From assembly GCA_963575745.1 (NCBI GenBank), contig CAUYUJ010001448.1, positions 250,001 through 314,000 on the forward strand: a stretch of DNA of 64,000 bases, read 5' to 3'. A program made the translations under genes and the position numbers. Under the pieces are notes generated by a model. It had not been told where the DNA came from. It ran no database searches and worked only from the letters and a program-made list of their open reading frames with translations. The DNA comes from Prorocentrum cordatum. Taxonomy: Eukaryota > Sar > Dinophyceae > Prorocentrales > Prorocentraceae. Below are positions 10,346 to 20,561 of this stretch, in pieces. Every line of letters begins with the position of its first letter. Within the stretch, counting starts at the first letter, position 1.

Positions 10346-12512
10346 CAACATTTGGGGGTTAATTCGCACCCCCCCCCCGCCGGGTGATAAGGAAATGGGA
10401 CGGGGTAGGGGACTTGCATTTTAACAAATGCACCACACGGCTGGCACCACATACTTTGCACAACATAGACTACAACACATTGTTTCGTGTGTTCCCAAGC
10501 GTCCCACACTCCACGGGGCGAAAGGTAATCGAACCCCGTCCGTAACAAAAAACGGGCGTCGGGAATCAAACACCCAGCCAACACACAGCCGACGTCGCCG
10601 TCCCGCCAAGCAGGGGCTGGAACACCACTTGGTGCGCACGCGCGCGCAACCTAACCATGAGACACAAACTACGGGCGTTGGCCGCGATGGTCTGAAGACA
10701 GGTGAAACAAAATAAGAGGAGAAGGAAAAGGAGAAGGAAGAGGAAAAGGAAGCGGAATGCCAACTCACGAGCTCCAAAGGCAGCAAATACGCCTACTCTG
10801 CATCACGTAGTTTTCATCACAGAGGTTCCACCACCTAGCTTGACGGACGCAAATGCCACCGCATGATTAACACCGCATGGCTCGCACCGCGCACCTTGCA
10901 CCACGTCGGTGGGACCACACGGCTTGCACCACATAGACTTTCACCACGTAGCTTGCACCAATTATGTTGAACCGTGCACAAACACTGTTTTTCCCAACGC
11001 AACTATTTTGGAGAGGGGGAGGGGGGACAGAGGGGATGACGCGAACTATAGATGAACAACATACCACTCGTCCCACTCGGTGCGCTCTTCGACTACCAGC
11101 TGAAAGCGCACAAGCCGACATGAAACATGTTGGACAACATTGACTGTAATAGCACCTCCCCGCGTCCGTCGCGGGGATTCTTCATTGGAGCCGCGGCTGA
11201 CATGTAAACAATCACTGCGGTCGGAAAAGATACGTCTGGGGGCGATGCCACCCTGACTCGAAGGCAGCACCACAGGACGTGACGAGGGGCAGGGGGAAAG
11301 GAAAGAGGAGGAAGAGGACAAAGAGGAGGAAGTGGAGGAACACCCAAGCAGACCAGCATTATGTGACGTACCCGACACTCCCCGTCAGGCACAAAAGAAC
11401 CAGCCGCAATTGAGGAGGGGAACAGGAAGGCAAAATGCGCTGAGACCACAATGCGTCCGCCCACGGCCGAGAAGGACGCAGCATGCTGAATACTGCATGG
11501 GTGAAAAGATGGCCCTGCTGGGATCGCAGGCAAACGGCAAAGGAAGACAGTGCGGGCTCGTTGGCGACTCCCTGGGCCAGGAGCGGTCGGCGAGACCGGG
11601 GTGCCCTAAACCAGCCACCTCCGCGTGAACCGGCGCCAACGCAAATTAACGCACGGAGTGCGAACTCCGCACCTCGAGTGAAGAGGAAAACCGAATAAGA
11701 CGGAGGAGGAGGGGCGAAACAGAACGCCTCTGGCGGCCACCGCACTGCTGCAATGTTGTGTCGTCCAGCCGGCCTGAACCAACTGGCGCGGAGCTTAAAC
11801 GAGGGAGGAGGGGAACCGAGGGGGGAAGAAGAAAGAACAAGGCGAGTGTCGTCTACATCTGCGCGCCCTCCAAGCGGTCGCAGAGCGCATCGTCATGATA
11901 TGCGCACCTGAACGCGCGGCGTGCCTCCGAATGCCAACAGCACGAATGCACAATGTTCGGCATGGCAGTGCGCAAATCAGATGCTCCTGCCCCCAAGCCC
12001 CCCCGCCCCCCCCGTTGGGGGGCCGCAAGCCCGAGGACAGGAGGCCGCCCCCCAACGACGACAACGACGACGACGACGAACGACGACGACGAGCACGACG
12101 ACGACGACAAGGATGCGGAGGGGGAGGGAGAAAGGAGGGAGGCCGAGAACAGGAACGGAGAGAAGGAGGGACAGGAAGAGGAGGGGACGGAGGGAGGAGG
12201 GAAAGAACGAGGAAACAGTCCCCCGCCCCCAAGCGTGGGGCCCCCTTGGGGAGGCAGGCGGCTGGCGCCAGCCGGCACCCAGCCAACCAGGGTCAGACAA
12301 GTCGTGCCTCCCCTGGCAAAAAAACGACAGCACGCACGTGACGATATCGGCCACGCGGCAGGGACAGCAAACGGCCCCCAAGAGATCCAAACTGGACGGG
12401 CCGGCATCCCCCAAACCAGCCGCCCGAGAAGAGACGAAGCGAAGGAGGGAGGGCGGAGGACGAGGACACACGAGGGAGCGAGGGGAAACAAAAATGCTGA
12501 TGATATCGACTA
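10346..12512. other. Gene-poor region with TTGCACCACAT-type short repeats
   Basis: No coding region recognised. Around 10428-10480 and 10850-10975 a loose ~15-bp motif (TTGCACCACATAG, GGCTTGCACCAC) recurs. Its reverse complement recurs at 14830-14990. A (CGA)n run lies at about 12053-12110, next to G- and C-homopolymer blocks at 12000-12050. Confidence 0.55.
12053..12110. repeat. (CGA)n microsatellite, imperfect
   Basis: Imperfect ACG/CGA triplets with a few substitutions. Confidence 0.85.
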
Positions 12513-12893
12513 CTACTCTGTACGCAACGCCGCCTCCCAGACAGCTCCCCGGAAGGCGCCGTCCAACTGCTCGCTAGTAACACGCCCGTGCCTCAGTGAC
12601 CTGTGGACACAGTACAGCGCGTATAAAGCCCTGCTCCATGCGATGGTCTCCGCGTCTGGCCAGTCGAAGCCCAGGAAGAGGTCCAACTCCCGCCCCGCGC
12701 GTGGCGGCGTCAGCCCGGCGCCTGCTGCCAGGAGCCGGCGCACCACTGAACAACGGGCGACATGCTGCCCCCATTCGAGCCTGCCACCGCAACCGAATAG
12801 ACATGGAGCTTGGCCGTGGGAGCAGCGGCTGGGGCACCAGCCACCATCAAGTGTCCCCAAATAAGCAAAGCTTGCACCATACACAAAAAGCAC
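12513..12893 (-). pseudogene. LINE reverse-transcriptase C-terminal fragment with zinc-finger-like motif
   Basis: About 125 codons on the minus strand with CLFGCGGRLEWGQHVARC, a C-x3-C...H-x4-C arrangement like the cysteine motif after the LINE reverse transcriptase. Downstream come an Arg/Leu-rich helical stretch and a DLFLGFDWPD motif. I recognise the same arrangement from dinoflagellate LINE C-termini (memory, not searched). No palm domain lies upstream, so it is a 5'-truncated insertion, the usual fate of LINE copies. The sense matches the LINE at 1-3770, but no overlap allows family assignment. Confidence 0.5.
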
Positions 12894-13283
12894 GACGCAG
12901 GTTGCAAGAACCTACTGCTTGGGGTCTACGCTGGTGAACATCAATATCGAATCGCATGTCGGCGCGTATCCCTTATCAGTTCTATTCGCAAGCGGATGTG
13001 GAATTCGATTCGGGGTTCGATGATGTCTCGACGTGTACTACGATGTACAATTGGAGCCGCATTTCAACTTGCAGTTCCATTACACTTACATTGGCGTGTC
13101 GATTCACACGTTGGGATGCAGTTTGAATTGGAAGGCGATGTGGATTGGATATGCACTTCGATATTCATAGCGCTTGCAATTTAATGTTGACTATGAGTTG
13201 CGGACAACTGCAAGACGACCTCGGGACAACCAAAGGGCAATCCACGGGACAATATCCCACGACCCACCGCGAGGCAGGAAAAT
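12894..13283. other. Spacer, nothing recognised
   Basis: No domain or tandem unit recognised between the LINE fragment and composite repeat element copy 1. Confidence 0.5.
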
Positions 13284-13910
13284 TAGCCTGGCGAAGGACC
13301 CAACCATACTCAGATGTGAATACCGTTGGTGTATGCACCGCATTCGGAGGAGCTCCTGAGATGGCCACGGAACGTGTGAGGGGTGTGTCAGAATTTGTCT
13401 GGTGGGCGCATGCGAAAGCAGCCGCTGAGAGGTGTGCCGAAATTGGTGCGGTGGGCGCATGCGAACGCAGCCACTGGCGCCTTCGGTGGAGCTCCCTGTG
13501 GGGCCACGAAACGTGTGACGGGTGTGCCGAATTGGGTGTGCGCGACGCATGCGGGCGGTGGCACTGGCGCCTTCGGTGGAGCTCCCTGTGGGGCCACGGA
13601 ACGTGTGACGGGTGTGCCGAATTGGGTGTGCGCGACGCATGCGGCCGGTGGCACTGGCGCCTTCGGTGAAACGTGTGACGGGTGTGCCGAAATGAGTGTG
13701 CGTGACGCATGCACGGTGCAGGGAGGAGGGGTTCGGTTCGGCCATCCTCGAAAGGGGGGTCATGCCCCCTCAGCCGGGGGAGCGCGCCTCTAAAAAGCGG
13801 CACAGTATAGGGGAGGAGGGGAGGAGGAAGGAGGGAGGGAAGGAGGGAAAGAAGGAGCGCGGGGATCGTCTCTTCGAAACGAGAACCCAACACCACAAAA
13901 TGGTCGGGAA
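13284..13910 (+). mobile_element. Composite repeat element, copy 1 (inverted 9-bp ends, 90-bp array, purine tract)
   Basis: It opens with TAGCCTGGCGAAGGACCC then AACCAT (13284-13307) and closes with ACCCAACACCACA and ATGGTCGGGA (13884-13909), so ends share CCCAACCAT in inverted orientation with one mismatch here. Inside lie about four units of a 90-bp repeat (GGAGCTCCCTGTGGGGCC ... GACGCATGCG ... GGCACTGGCGCCTTCGGT), then a GGGAGGA purine tract (about 13805-13860). The 90-bp unit keeps frames open, which makes spurious 100-360 codon frames on both strands. Copies 2 and 3 are at 48150 and 54375. Confidence 0.75.
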
Positions 13911-15858
13911 CAAACCTGTTTGCCCAATCTTGCCCTACCTTCGACCGGAACTCCGCTTCCCTCCCGCAACCGTTCTTCGCCCGCACGAGTAACACACGTA
14001 CACACCAGAACCGTGTTCCTGGTTGCAACCACTTCATTCTCACCCGCCAACCTCCGAAGACGGAGTGGGTGGATGACGATGTCCGAAAATCAGCTTTGCC
14101 ACATGACCGCGCAAGATGCCGCTCACAGGAAAAAGGGAATGGAACTCTGTCGTAAATCTGGCCACCAGAGTAAATGTCACAAGGGATGCGTGGCCCAACG
14201 CAGCTTTTTCCGTCAACGATTCTAGGAGACGCTGACGTCATAGTTCCCGCCGCGTCTCACCAAGCCCTTCAGCGCTACGCTCTTGCCCCTCGACAATCGC
14301 ATCCTCGACACTGCAACAAGGCATAAGATGATTGAAGTAATGTGGAGAAAGAGGAAGGGACAGACAGACAACAATCACGTATGAGGCCACTTCTAGATTG
14401 CCGGTGTCCGACACCTTCTGCAGCCTTCACCCTCCACAATCCTTCCCTCTGCGCAGGTCGGCTGCTGCTTTGGCACGGTTCCGAGCCATCAGGAAATTAG
14501 GAGCTTCAAGTGTAAACAGGTTGCAAAGTGCAGATCGGGAGCGGCAAATGAAACAGCGGCAGAGTAGACATCTACAAACACCTCCATCTGACAGGCGGCC
14601 CGTCTAAAAATTCCAACGCGTGCAAAAACAACTCAGAAGCACATCGTGCATTGAGGTAATACATTGAACAAGTATATCATAGAAATGAGCCAATGCGATT
14701 CGCGCGGCGCCTCAGACGCAAAAGCGACTCTGACTTGCATGTGTCAATTTGGCAAGCGCCCCATCTGGGCAAGGAGGATCAACAACATCGAGACCAAGGA
14801 AACTTTGCCCGCGTGGACTCTACACCGTAATGTTGTGCAGTGAATGTGTAAGCTCAGCGGTGCAATCAGTGGTGCAAGCTGTGTGGTGCCAGCTATGTGC
14901 CACAACCTGTTGTTGGTGCAGCGCATGTGGTGCACACCATGTGGTTCAAACTATGCGGCGGAGGCTGCGTGGTACAACGCGTGATACAAAAGATTCGTGA
15001 TCTCGCACGTTACTGGGAACGCCCCCCCTTCCCTGCCCCCCACCCCCTGTAACCGTTGCGGCTCGCGCTGGCGTCGTCTGGGAATGGCTAGGGGTAGCTA
15101 GTTCCCAGACGGCGCCGGCGCCAATCGTACGCATGCGGACACACGGGGGACTCAGGCAACGCACGAGAGGCACCCACCACGTGGGGTGACCGGGCGAAAA
15201 ACTCTCGGAAGCTAGCCCGCGCACTAGGCGCCCACGGGCGGCGCACATGCGAACATCCAGGGAACCCACCCAATCACTGCAGTAGGGCGCAGACGCTGCA
15301 AAAACTGATTGCTCACATGCAGAATCTAAGCTCTGAAGCCCACCAACTACACATATTCGAAATATGCAGTCTCTGTTTGGAGACGAATGCGTTCGAAGCA
15401 GAAACTACTCCAACGGCAAGACACCGCATGATACCATGTTTAGCTTGCAAGGGTATCCTTCCGCTCCCTTCCCAAGTTCCTCCTGCCTCACCCTTGTCCT
15501 CATGCCGTATCCTGCTCCTGCTGCCGAATCCTCCTGCCCCCTACCGCCGCGTCCTCATCCTGCTTCCTCATCCTCCCCATCCCTCCTCCTGCCCCCTGCC
15601 TGCTGATCCTCCTCCTCCTCCTCCTCTTCCTCCTCCTGCCTCCTCCTAGCCCCTTCCTCCTCTTGCCTTCTCCTCCTCGTCCTCCTCCTCCGTGGGGGGG
15701 GGAGAAGAGTCCTCAGCGCCACCAGCCCAACGGTCACCCGGGCAAGGTGCCGCAGAGGGGCTGGTGCGTCAAACCACACCGCCTGGACGGGAAGCGGGGC
15801 CTCCGCCTTCGACGAGGGGCCCCGCCTGAATCCAAGCCCGGGGGGAGGAGCAGCAACA
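13911..15858. other. Gene-poor region; GTGGTGCAAGC-type short repeats and pyrimidine tract
   Basis: No gene recognised. 14830-14990 contains a loose repeat of GTGGTGCAAGCTGTGT-like words, the complement of the motif at 10.4-11.0 kb. 15460-15700 is a CCT-rich pyrimidine tract just upstream of the duplicated-module gene and could belong to an intron of it. Confidence 0.5.
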
Positions 15859-16329
15859 GATATCAAGTTCGACCCCGATTGCAAGACGAACGTCGAGGCC
15901 GTCTGGGACGCGGCGGTGGCCAAGTGCCCGCAGGCGCAGCTGACGCTGCCGAGCCCGGCGGACATCGAGAAGCTCATTTGCGAGGTCGCGCCGCAAAAGC
16001 AGGTCGAGGACAAGGCCGTTGACGAGATCTGCCAGGTGATCACGGAGAAGTTCCCCAACATCAAGTTCAACCCCGACTGCAAGACAGACGTCGAGGCCGT
16101 CTGGGACGCGGCGGTGGCCAAGTGCCCGCAGGCAGAGGTTGAGGAGGCCGAGGACAAGGGTGAAGAGAATATAGAGGAGGAGGAGGAGGAGGAGGAGGAG
16201 GAGGAGGAGGAGGAGGAAGAGGAGGAGGAGGAGGAGGAGGAGGAGGAGGAGGAGGAGGAGGGGGAGGAGGAGGAGGGGGAGGAGGAGGAGGAGGAGGAGG
16301 AAGAGGAGGAGGAGGAGGAGGAGGAGTGA
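15859..16329 (+). CDS. Duplicated cysteine-containing helical module protein, 3' exon, poly-Glu tail
   Basis: The frame encodes two copies of DCKTxVEAVWDAAVAKCPQA (about 15877-15936 and 16075-16134) separated by ADIEKLICEVAPQKQVEDKA and VDEICQVITEKFPNIKF. Cys spacing is regular (IC, IC, DC, KC), which recalls saposin-like helical modules; this family call is tentative. The C-terminus is a tract of about 50 Glu from (GAG)n, ending at TGA 16327-16329. Upstream of 15859 the frame is open but homology to the second copy ends at GCAACAG, a plausible AG acceptor after a pyrimidine-rich stretch, so 15859 is taken as the exon start. The codon composition looks coding and no frame break occurs. Upstream exons were not found. 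Function unknown. Confidence 0.5.
   Translation, partial: DIKFDPDCKTNVEAVWDAAVAKCPQAQLTLPSPADIEKLICEVAPQKQVEDKAVDEICQVITEKFPNIKFNPDCKTDVEAVWDAAVAKCPQAEVEEAEDKGEENIEEEEEEEEEEEEEEEEEEEEEEEEEEEEEGEEEEGEEEEEEEEEEEEEEEE
16170..16326 (+). repeat. (GAG)n tract encoding poly-Glu
   Basis: Nearly pure GAG/GAA triplets within the reading frame that ends at 16329. Confidence 0.92.
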
Positions 16330-16594
16330 GATGATAGGCAGGATCCCAGTAGGATTGTAGAACTTCAGAGGCTCCCAGAGGAATCTTTAGTCGCCACCGC
16401 GGGACGCAAGCTAATCCTTTATGGTGTTATATTTTTATAGCCACGGATCGTAAACATGCTGTGGCTCAAGTGCTGAATAGCCCGTTCTGGTAGCGGAGCT
16501 ATCAGCTCCGCGGGCCACCCCGGTCGGCCGGCCCACCCCCGCGCGCTCAGCAGCGCGCGCCCGCGAACCCGCAGGCCGATATCCGGATATCAAG

Positions 16595-16735
16595 TATTTA
16601 CACGAGTGGATCAATTTCGGCGAGCACGCCGTCAGCGTTAACCACGAGTGGATCGTTCTCGGCGAGCACGCCAGCAACGTTAACCAGGAGTGGATCATTA
16701 ACGGCATCCCGGATATCGATCGCAGGTACAACGAG
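16595..16735 (+). repeat. 42-bp tandem repeat, about 3 units
   Basis: GAGTGGATC ... GGCGAGCACGCC ... GTTAACC recurs with a period near 42 bp. The plus strand reads HEWINFGEHAVSVN and HEWIVLGEHASNVN, then a diverged third unit. It sits between the duplicated-module gene and the retroelement gag. It may be coding, but the owner is not clear. Confidence 0.7.
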
Positions 16736-16802
16736 TACCACAAGGCGATCACGCATGAAGATCTACGGAGTTTTCCTGTTATACACCTTTTTCAGCGCCA
16801 AC

Positions 16803-18378
16803 ATGGCGCAGCAGCAGCAGCAGTTCAGCGGAGGCCCTGGAGGCAACAATTTACAGCTCGAGGAGCTCACGAAGTTCGTGCCGCCAGGATGGCGGCCACA
16901 TATTCGCGGATACACGCTCAGACGATATGCAGAAGCTTAGACTCTGGTGGACAGATGAGGATCGATACGAACGCATTGGACCATTGATAATATCTCGCCT
17001 TCAGGGCGCACCTGTCACGGCGGCGATGAGCTTCACTATGCAGCGAGACGGAATACAACATAGAGGAGACGAGGCCATCGCGCTGCCACCGATCCCCGCT
17101 AATCCAGCTCTTGGCATCGCAGCGGAACAAGCAGGAGTTAAAGTATTCTTAGAACAGCAACGGGCGCGATACGAACTACATGCTCGACTCGTTCTTCGAG
17201 TGTCAGCGAGGCCATCATCAAGACCTACCTACGTGGATTTCGAGTTTCGAACTGGCCTTCGAAGACGCAGTCGAGGAAGGAAACTTTATCATGAACGGCA
17301 CGGGTCGCAGTCATTTCCAATTGAAGCTACGGGGGCTCTCCGAGAAGAAAACGGACGATTTGAAACTACACATCGCAGGCGACCTCACGCAGTGCCAGAC
17401 GCTACGCGGATTGATGATGAGATTAAGCAAGCAGGACCAAGTGGGTCAGCATCATGACTGGGCTTGGTATGGAGAGTCAGGCGAGGCAGATGACACCGCA
17501 AAAAGAGACGACTGGTACGACGCCTATGACGAGAGTAAGTACGGGTGGGGCTATGACGCGGACAGCGGGTGGACAGTCACTCAAGACAGGGAATGGTATT
17601 ACCAGGAGTACGAGGATATCTGGGCGAAATATGACACGGGCGGCAATCTGACGGAATACCTCGAACCTGATCAGGACGATGACTACACCGAGACCTACTT
17701 CGGCGGTAAAGGTAAAGGACGCGGTAGATCCCGAAAGGGCAAAGGCCGTGGTGGTAGTCGAGGTCGAGGTTTTCGCCGTCGTTTTCCCAAAGGCAAAGGC
17801 AAGGCAAGAACAAGAGCAAAGGAGGAGACAATGGTCGCCAGGGCGGCTCCAGTCAACGACATGAAGGATGCAATATTTGTGGCAGTCGATGGCATGATCG
17901 GAATGGTTGCCCAGCAGAAGATAGACGCTCCTCTTCAGCAAGTTCAGGCCCTTCACCGAGTCCATCACCGAACAAGTCGACGGGAAAAGGCAAGCGCTAC
18001 GCGAACGTGATCAGATATTCATCACCAATTCCTGCACCGTCGCCAACGCCCACCATGATGACGACGAGACCGCCAGGATCGTGGATCAATATCGAATCGC
18101 AATCAACATCGACGGCAAGCACGATACCTGGGGCACGGCAGCCGGAGCAATATCGACTTGATCGAGATCAGGGATTGGTACCGGAAGTCGCAGAGCAGGA
18201 AGTACCTGAAGGAGACACATTGGGGTTGCTGGACAGAGCGGGTCAGCGAGCAAGAAGGAGTAGAATTCACCGATCCTTGGAGATACGACGCCATTCCCAA
18301 TGGAGAGCAGACAGAGGAAGCCGACACCACAAGCTTCGAGTCCATCGGTCGCACCACTTTCATTGGCACAGAAGCTAA
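16803..18378 (+). pseudogene. Retroelement gag with CCHC zinc knuckle, frameshifted
   Basis: The gag-like frame begins at ATG 16803 (MAQQQQQFSGG), shifts near 16935 (LRLWWTDEDRYERIGPL), shifts again near 17180 (DSFFECQRGHHQDLPTWISS, LKLRGLSEKKTDDLKLHIAG), and continues through an acidic Tyr/Trp-rich segment to a basic KGKGRGRSRKGKGRG stretch. In a third frame at 17869-17910 lies CNICGSRWHDRNGC, a canonical C-x2-C-x4-H-x4-C knuckle expected to bind RNA, followed by a Ser/Pro-rich linker and KSTGKGKRYANVIRY. The segments join into one ancestral gag with at least three small indels. The capsid-like part forms the particle and the knuckle packages RNA in intact relatives. Confidence 0.65.
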
Positions 18379-19172
18379 ATAAGCAGTGCTCCCTCGTGGT
18401 CATCAGGAACGGATGCGTGGAGACAAATTCAGGAATGAATCACTCCAGTAGTCAGAGCGTTGAGTACCGCAATCAGGTCGCTCCTTCCAGTAGTCAGCGC
18501 GATGAAGCTATCGCGCAGAATCTGAGCAACCTCTCCCGGGAAAAATGCAACATCACGACGATCGAGGATGACCCCTACCTGGTTCGACACACAGTTTTTT
18601 GTTTCTATATAAAAAAACGTCCTAGGCATGGACTCATTATCGATCCAGGAGAAGCTAAAGGTTTACTTGATACGGAGACGCTCCTGGAGTGGAATCGAGA
18701 TCTTTATCGACCTTACATCCTGAAATATGAGATCCAGAATCCCATGGCGACTTTCACGGGCATCAACGGTCAATCAGACGCATCGCGTGGAGAGTTTAAG
18801 GGACAGGTATGGGTCGAAGGCATGCAAGATGGCTCGACCTTTCAGGCGGATATCATCGGCGGTCGTGGAGCTCGTTGTCCTGGACTTCTTCCGAACAGTA
18901 CCCTTATGCGGCAGAAATGCATTCTGTTCGAGAACATCTCTGACAACGGCCATGGCATCCTGGCCTTCGTTCCGGATGAGAAAGCACCCACTATAGCTCG
19001 AGCACTCTTGGCAGATTCTGGACATTACCTGTTACCCATCGATGTGGATCAGAAACAATCGGAGAAGACGGTGCGTCACATGCTCGCGTTGATCGGGCGA
19101 CGCATCGATAAGCTCTTCACGACCTTCTCCTACCAGAGGCGACCTCGAGTTCAGCTACATGTCGCTGTGTAG
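18300..19172 (+). pseudogene. Retroelement protease region
   Basis: An open frame of about 290 codons. HGLIIDPGEAKGLL (catalytic Asp about 18642) has the D-x-G signature of an aspartic protease with Pro in place of Ser/Thr. Downstream blocks are YEIQNPMATFTGINGQSD and VWVEGMQDGSTFQADI, then GARCPGLLPNSTLMRQ, consistent with flap and C-terminal strands. It follows gag and precedes the methyltransferase-like block, so it would process the polyprotein. The start is arbitrary because the true frame joins gag through indels near 18300. Confidence 0.58.
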
Positions 19173-19220
19173 AATCAGAATGAGATATGGACGGCTATTT
19201 CGGATACTCATGAGGAACCA

Positions 19221-20084
19221 GTGCAAGTACATGCATCCTACAAGAATTTGGACGCGAAGGAATTCTATGATCGATGGAACAGCTTTGACAGCCCGACGTA
19301 TTCGGGTGACTACTGGCCAGACAATTTCGAGTACGCAGAACAACGGACTATGTCCCGAGAGTATGAGATCATGGACGAGAAATTCTACAATACATCTAAA
19401 TTAGCCGTGATCAGACCTGAACACGCACGAGAATTTCTACGACACATGCGTGGAGTCCACAACAAGACTGTTCTGATGCAAGAGATCTTCTCAGGTACCT
19501 CGGGTGTCGCATTGGCTGCATACCGTGGACACTTGATCACACTGCCACCCATCGATCATATATACGGCTGGGACTTGCATCGGGAAGATCACCCACAGTT
19601 GTTGATGGAACTCACGGCAGCATTCAAACCAGCATCTTCACTCATGGAGTTCTACTGCATGCCCTGGTCGCAGTCGAACAACAACACGGATCCAGCAGAC
19701 TTGGGACATCGGCGAGACTATGAACGACCATTGCTGACGTGGACGGTTCAAGAGTACCTTCCTTGCCTGGACAAGCAGAACGGTCAATTATCATGGAGAA
19801 CCCCATCGAGATCTCCCATATGGAAGCAGTCGGACATACGACTTGCCAGAGACATCTTGCATCGAGAAATGTTCGACAATGTGACCGATCAATGTGCTCG
19901 CGGAGCTTGGAGTCAAGACTTACAGTTACCCATCAGGAAGCGCACTCTTTTCCGGGGCGCATCGCGACTTCGAGGAACATCGAGAGCTTGCAAGTGTACG
20001 ACACCTCACGCGGAACTTCAAGGAAATGATGCCAATGGTCGGAAGCGTACAGCACTTGCAGCAGTGTATCCTGTTGGACTTTGA
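19221..20084 (+). pseudogene. Methyltransferase-like block inside the retroelement polyprotein
   Basis: VLMQEIFSGTSGVALAA (about 19470-19520) resembles the SAM-binding motif I of a Rossmann methyltransferase. DHIYGWDLHREDH (about 19555-19590) fits the acidic motif II, and EFYCMPWSQSNN (about 19650-19685) occupies the place of the PC/PW catalytic motif of C5-cytosine methyltransferases. It is followed by WTVQEYLPC and, in other frames, by ENPIEISHM. Dinoflagellate retrotransposons carrying cytosine methyltransferases have been published; whether this block belongs to that group is my inference. Beyond about 19740 the frame is disturbed. It lies between protease and integrase, an unusual position. 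Confidence 0.45.
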
Positions 20085-20117
20085 GATCATTGATCAAGGA
20101 CATGGTCAAGATGCTAC

Positions 20118-20438
20118 ATGTCAAGAAGACTCCCAACGTACTGGAAATGCAAGCGTTGTCAAGTTGGAGCTGCATCCGGAGTTCCTCATGCACGAGTTGA
20201 CGGTTGTCGGTTTCGACCGCTTCCAAATTGTCAGGCAGCAGCACCAGCTGCAAGTGGATCAGCGAATGGAGCATCAATGCAGGTTGCGGCACCATCTTCA
20301 GCGGCAACATCAGGTGCCATCGGCCACGCTCCCGCAGTACCACAACCGGCAGCAGCACCACCGGGTCTACCAGCAGCACCATGGCCACCATTGGCGGCAG
20401 AACCTGCAGCAGTTGCAGCGGCACCTCAACAAGGATAA
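20118..20438 (+). pseudogene. Zinc-finger plus Ala/Pro-rich linker of the polyprotein
   Basis: WKCKRCQVGAASGVPHARVD then GCRF gives a C-x2-C...H...C pattern, followed by an Ala/Pro/Gln-rich linker (APAVPQPAAAPPGLPAAP). In the other two frames the same bases give His/Gln- or Ser/Thr-rich peptides, which look like shadows. It stands between the methyltransferase-like block and the integrase. A structural or nucleic-acid-binding role is inferred. Confidence 0.42.
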
Positions 20439-20561
20439 CTACAATCAGCAGCTCAGACACCTCCTCCGGAACCGCATTCACATGCACGACCACGACCTCA
20501 AAAAGCAGATCAATCCACGAAGACCGCGAAGATCATCAAGCCTTCGTTTGATCTGGGAGAG

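Noticed and set aside
13165-14241. A ~358-codon minus-strand frame rich in HPSHVPWPHREL-like repeats
   Set aside because: It is the 90-bp satellite unit of composite element copy 1, whose length is a multiple of three; the peptide has no recognisable fold.
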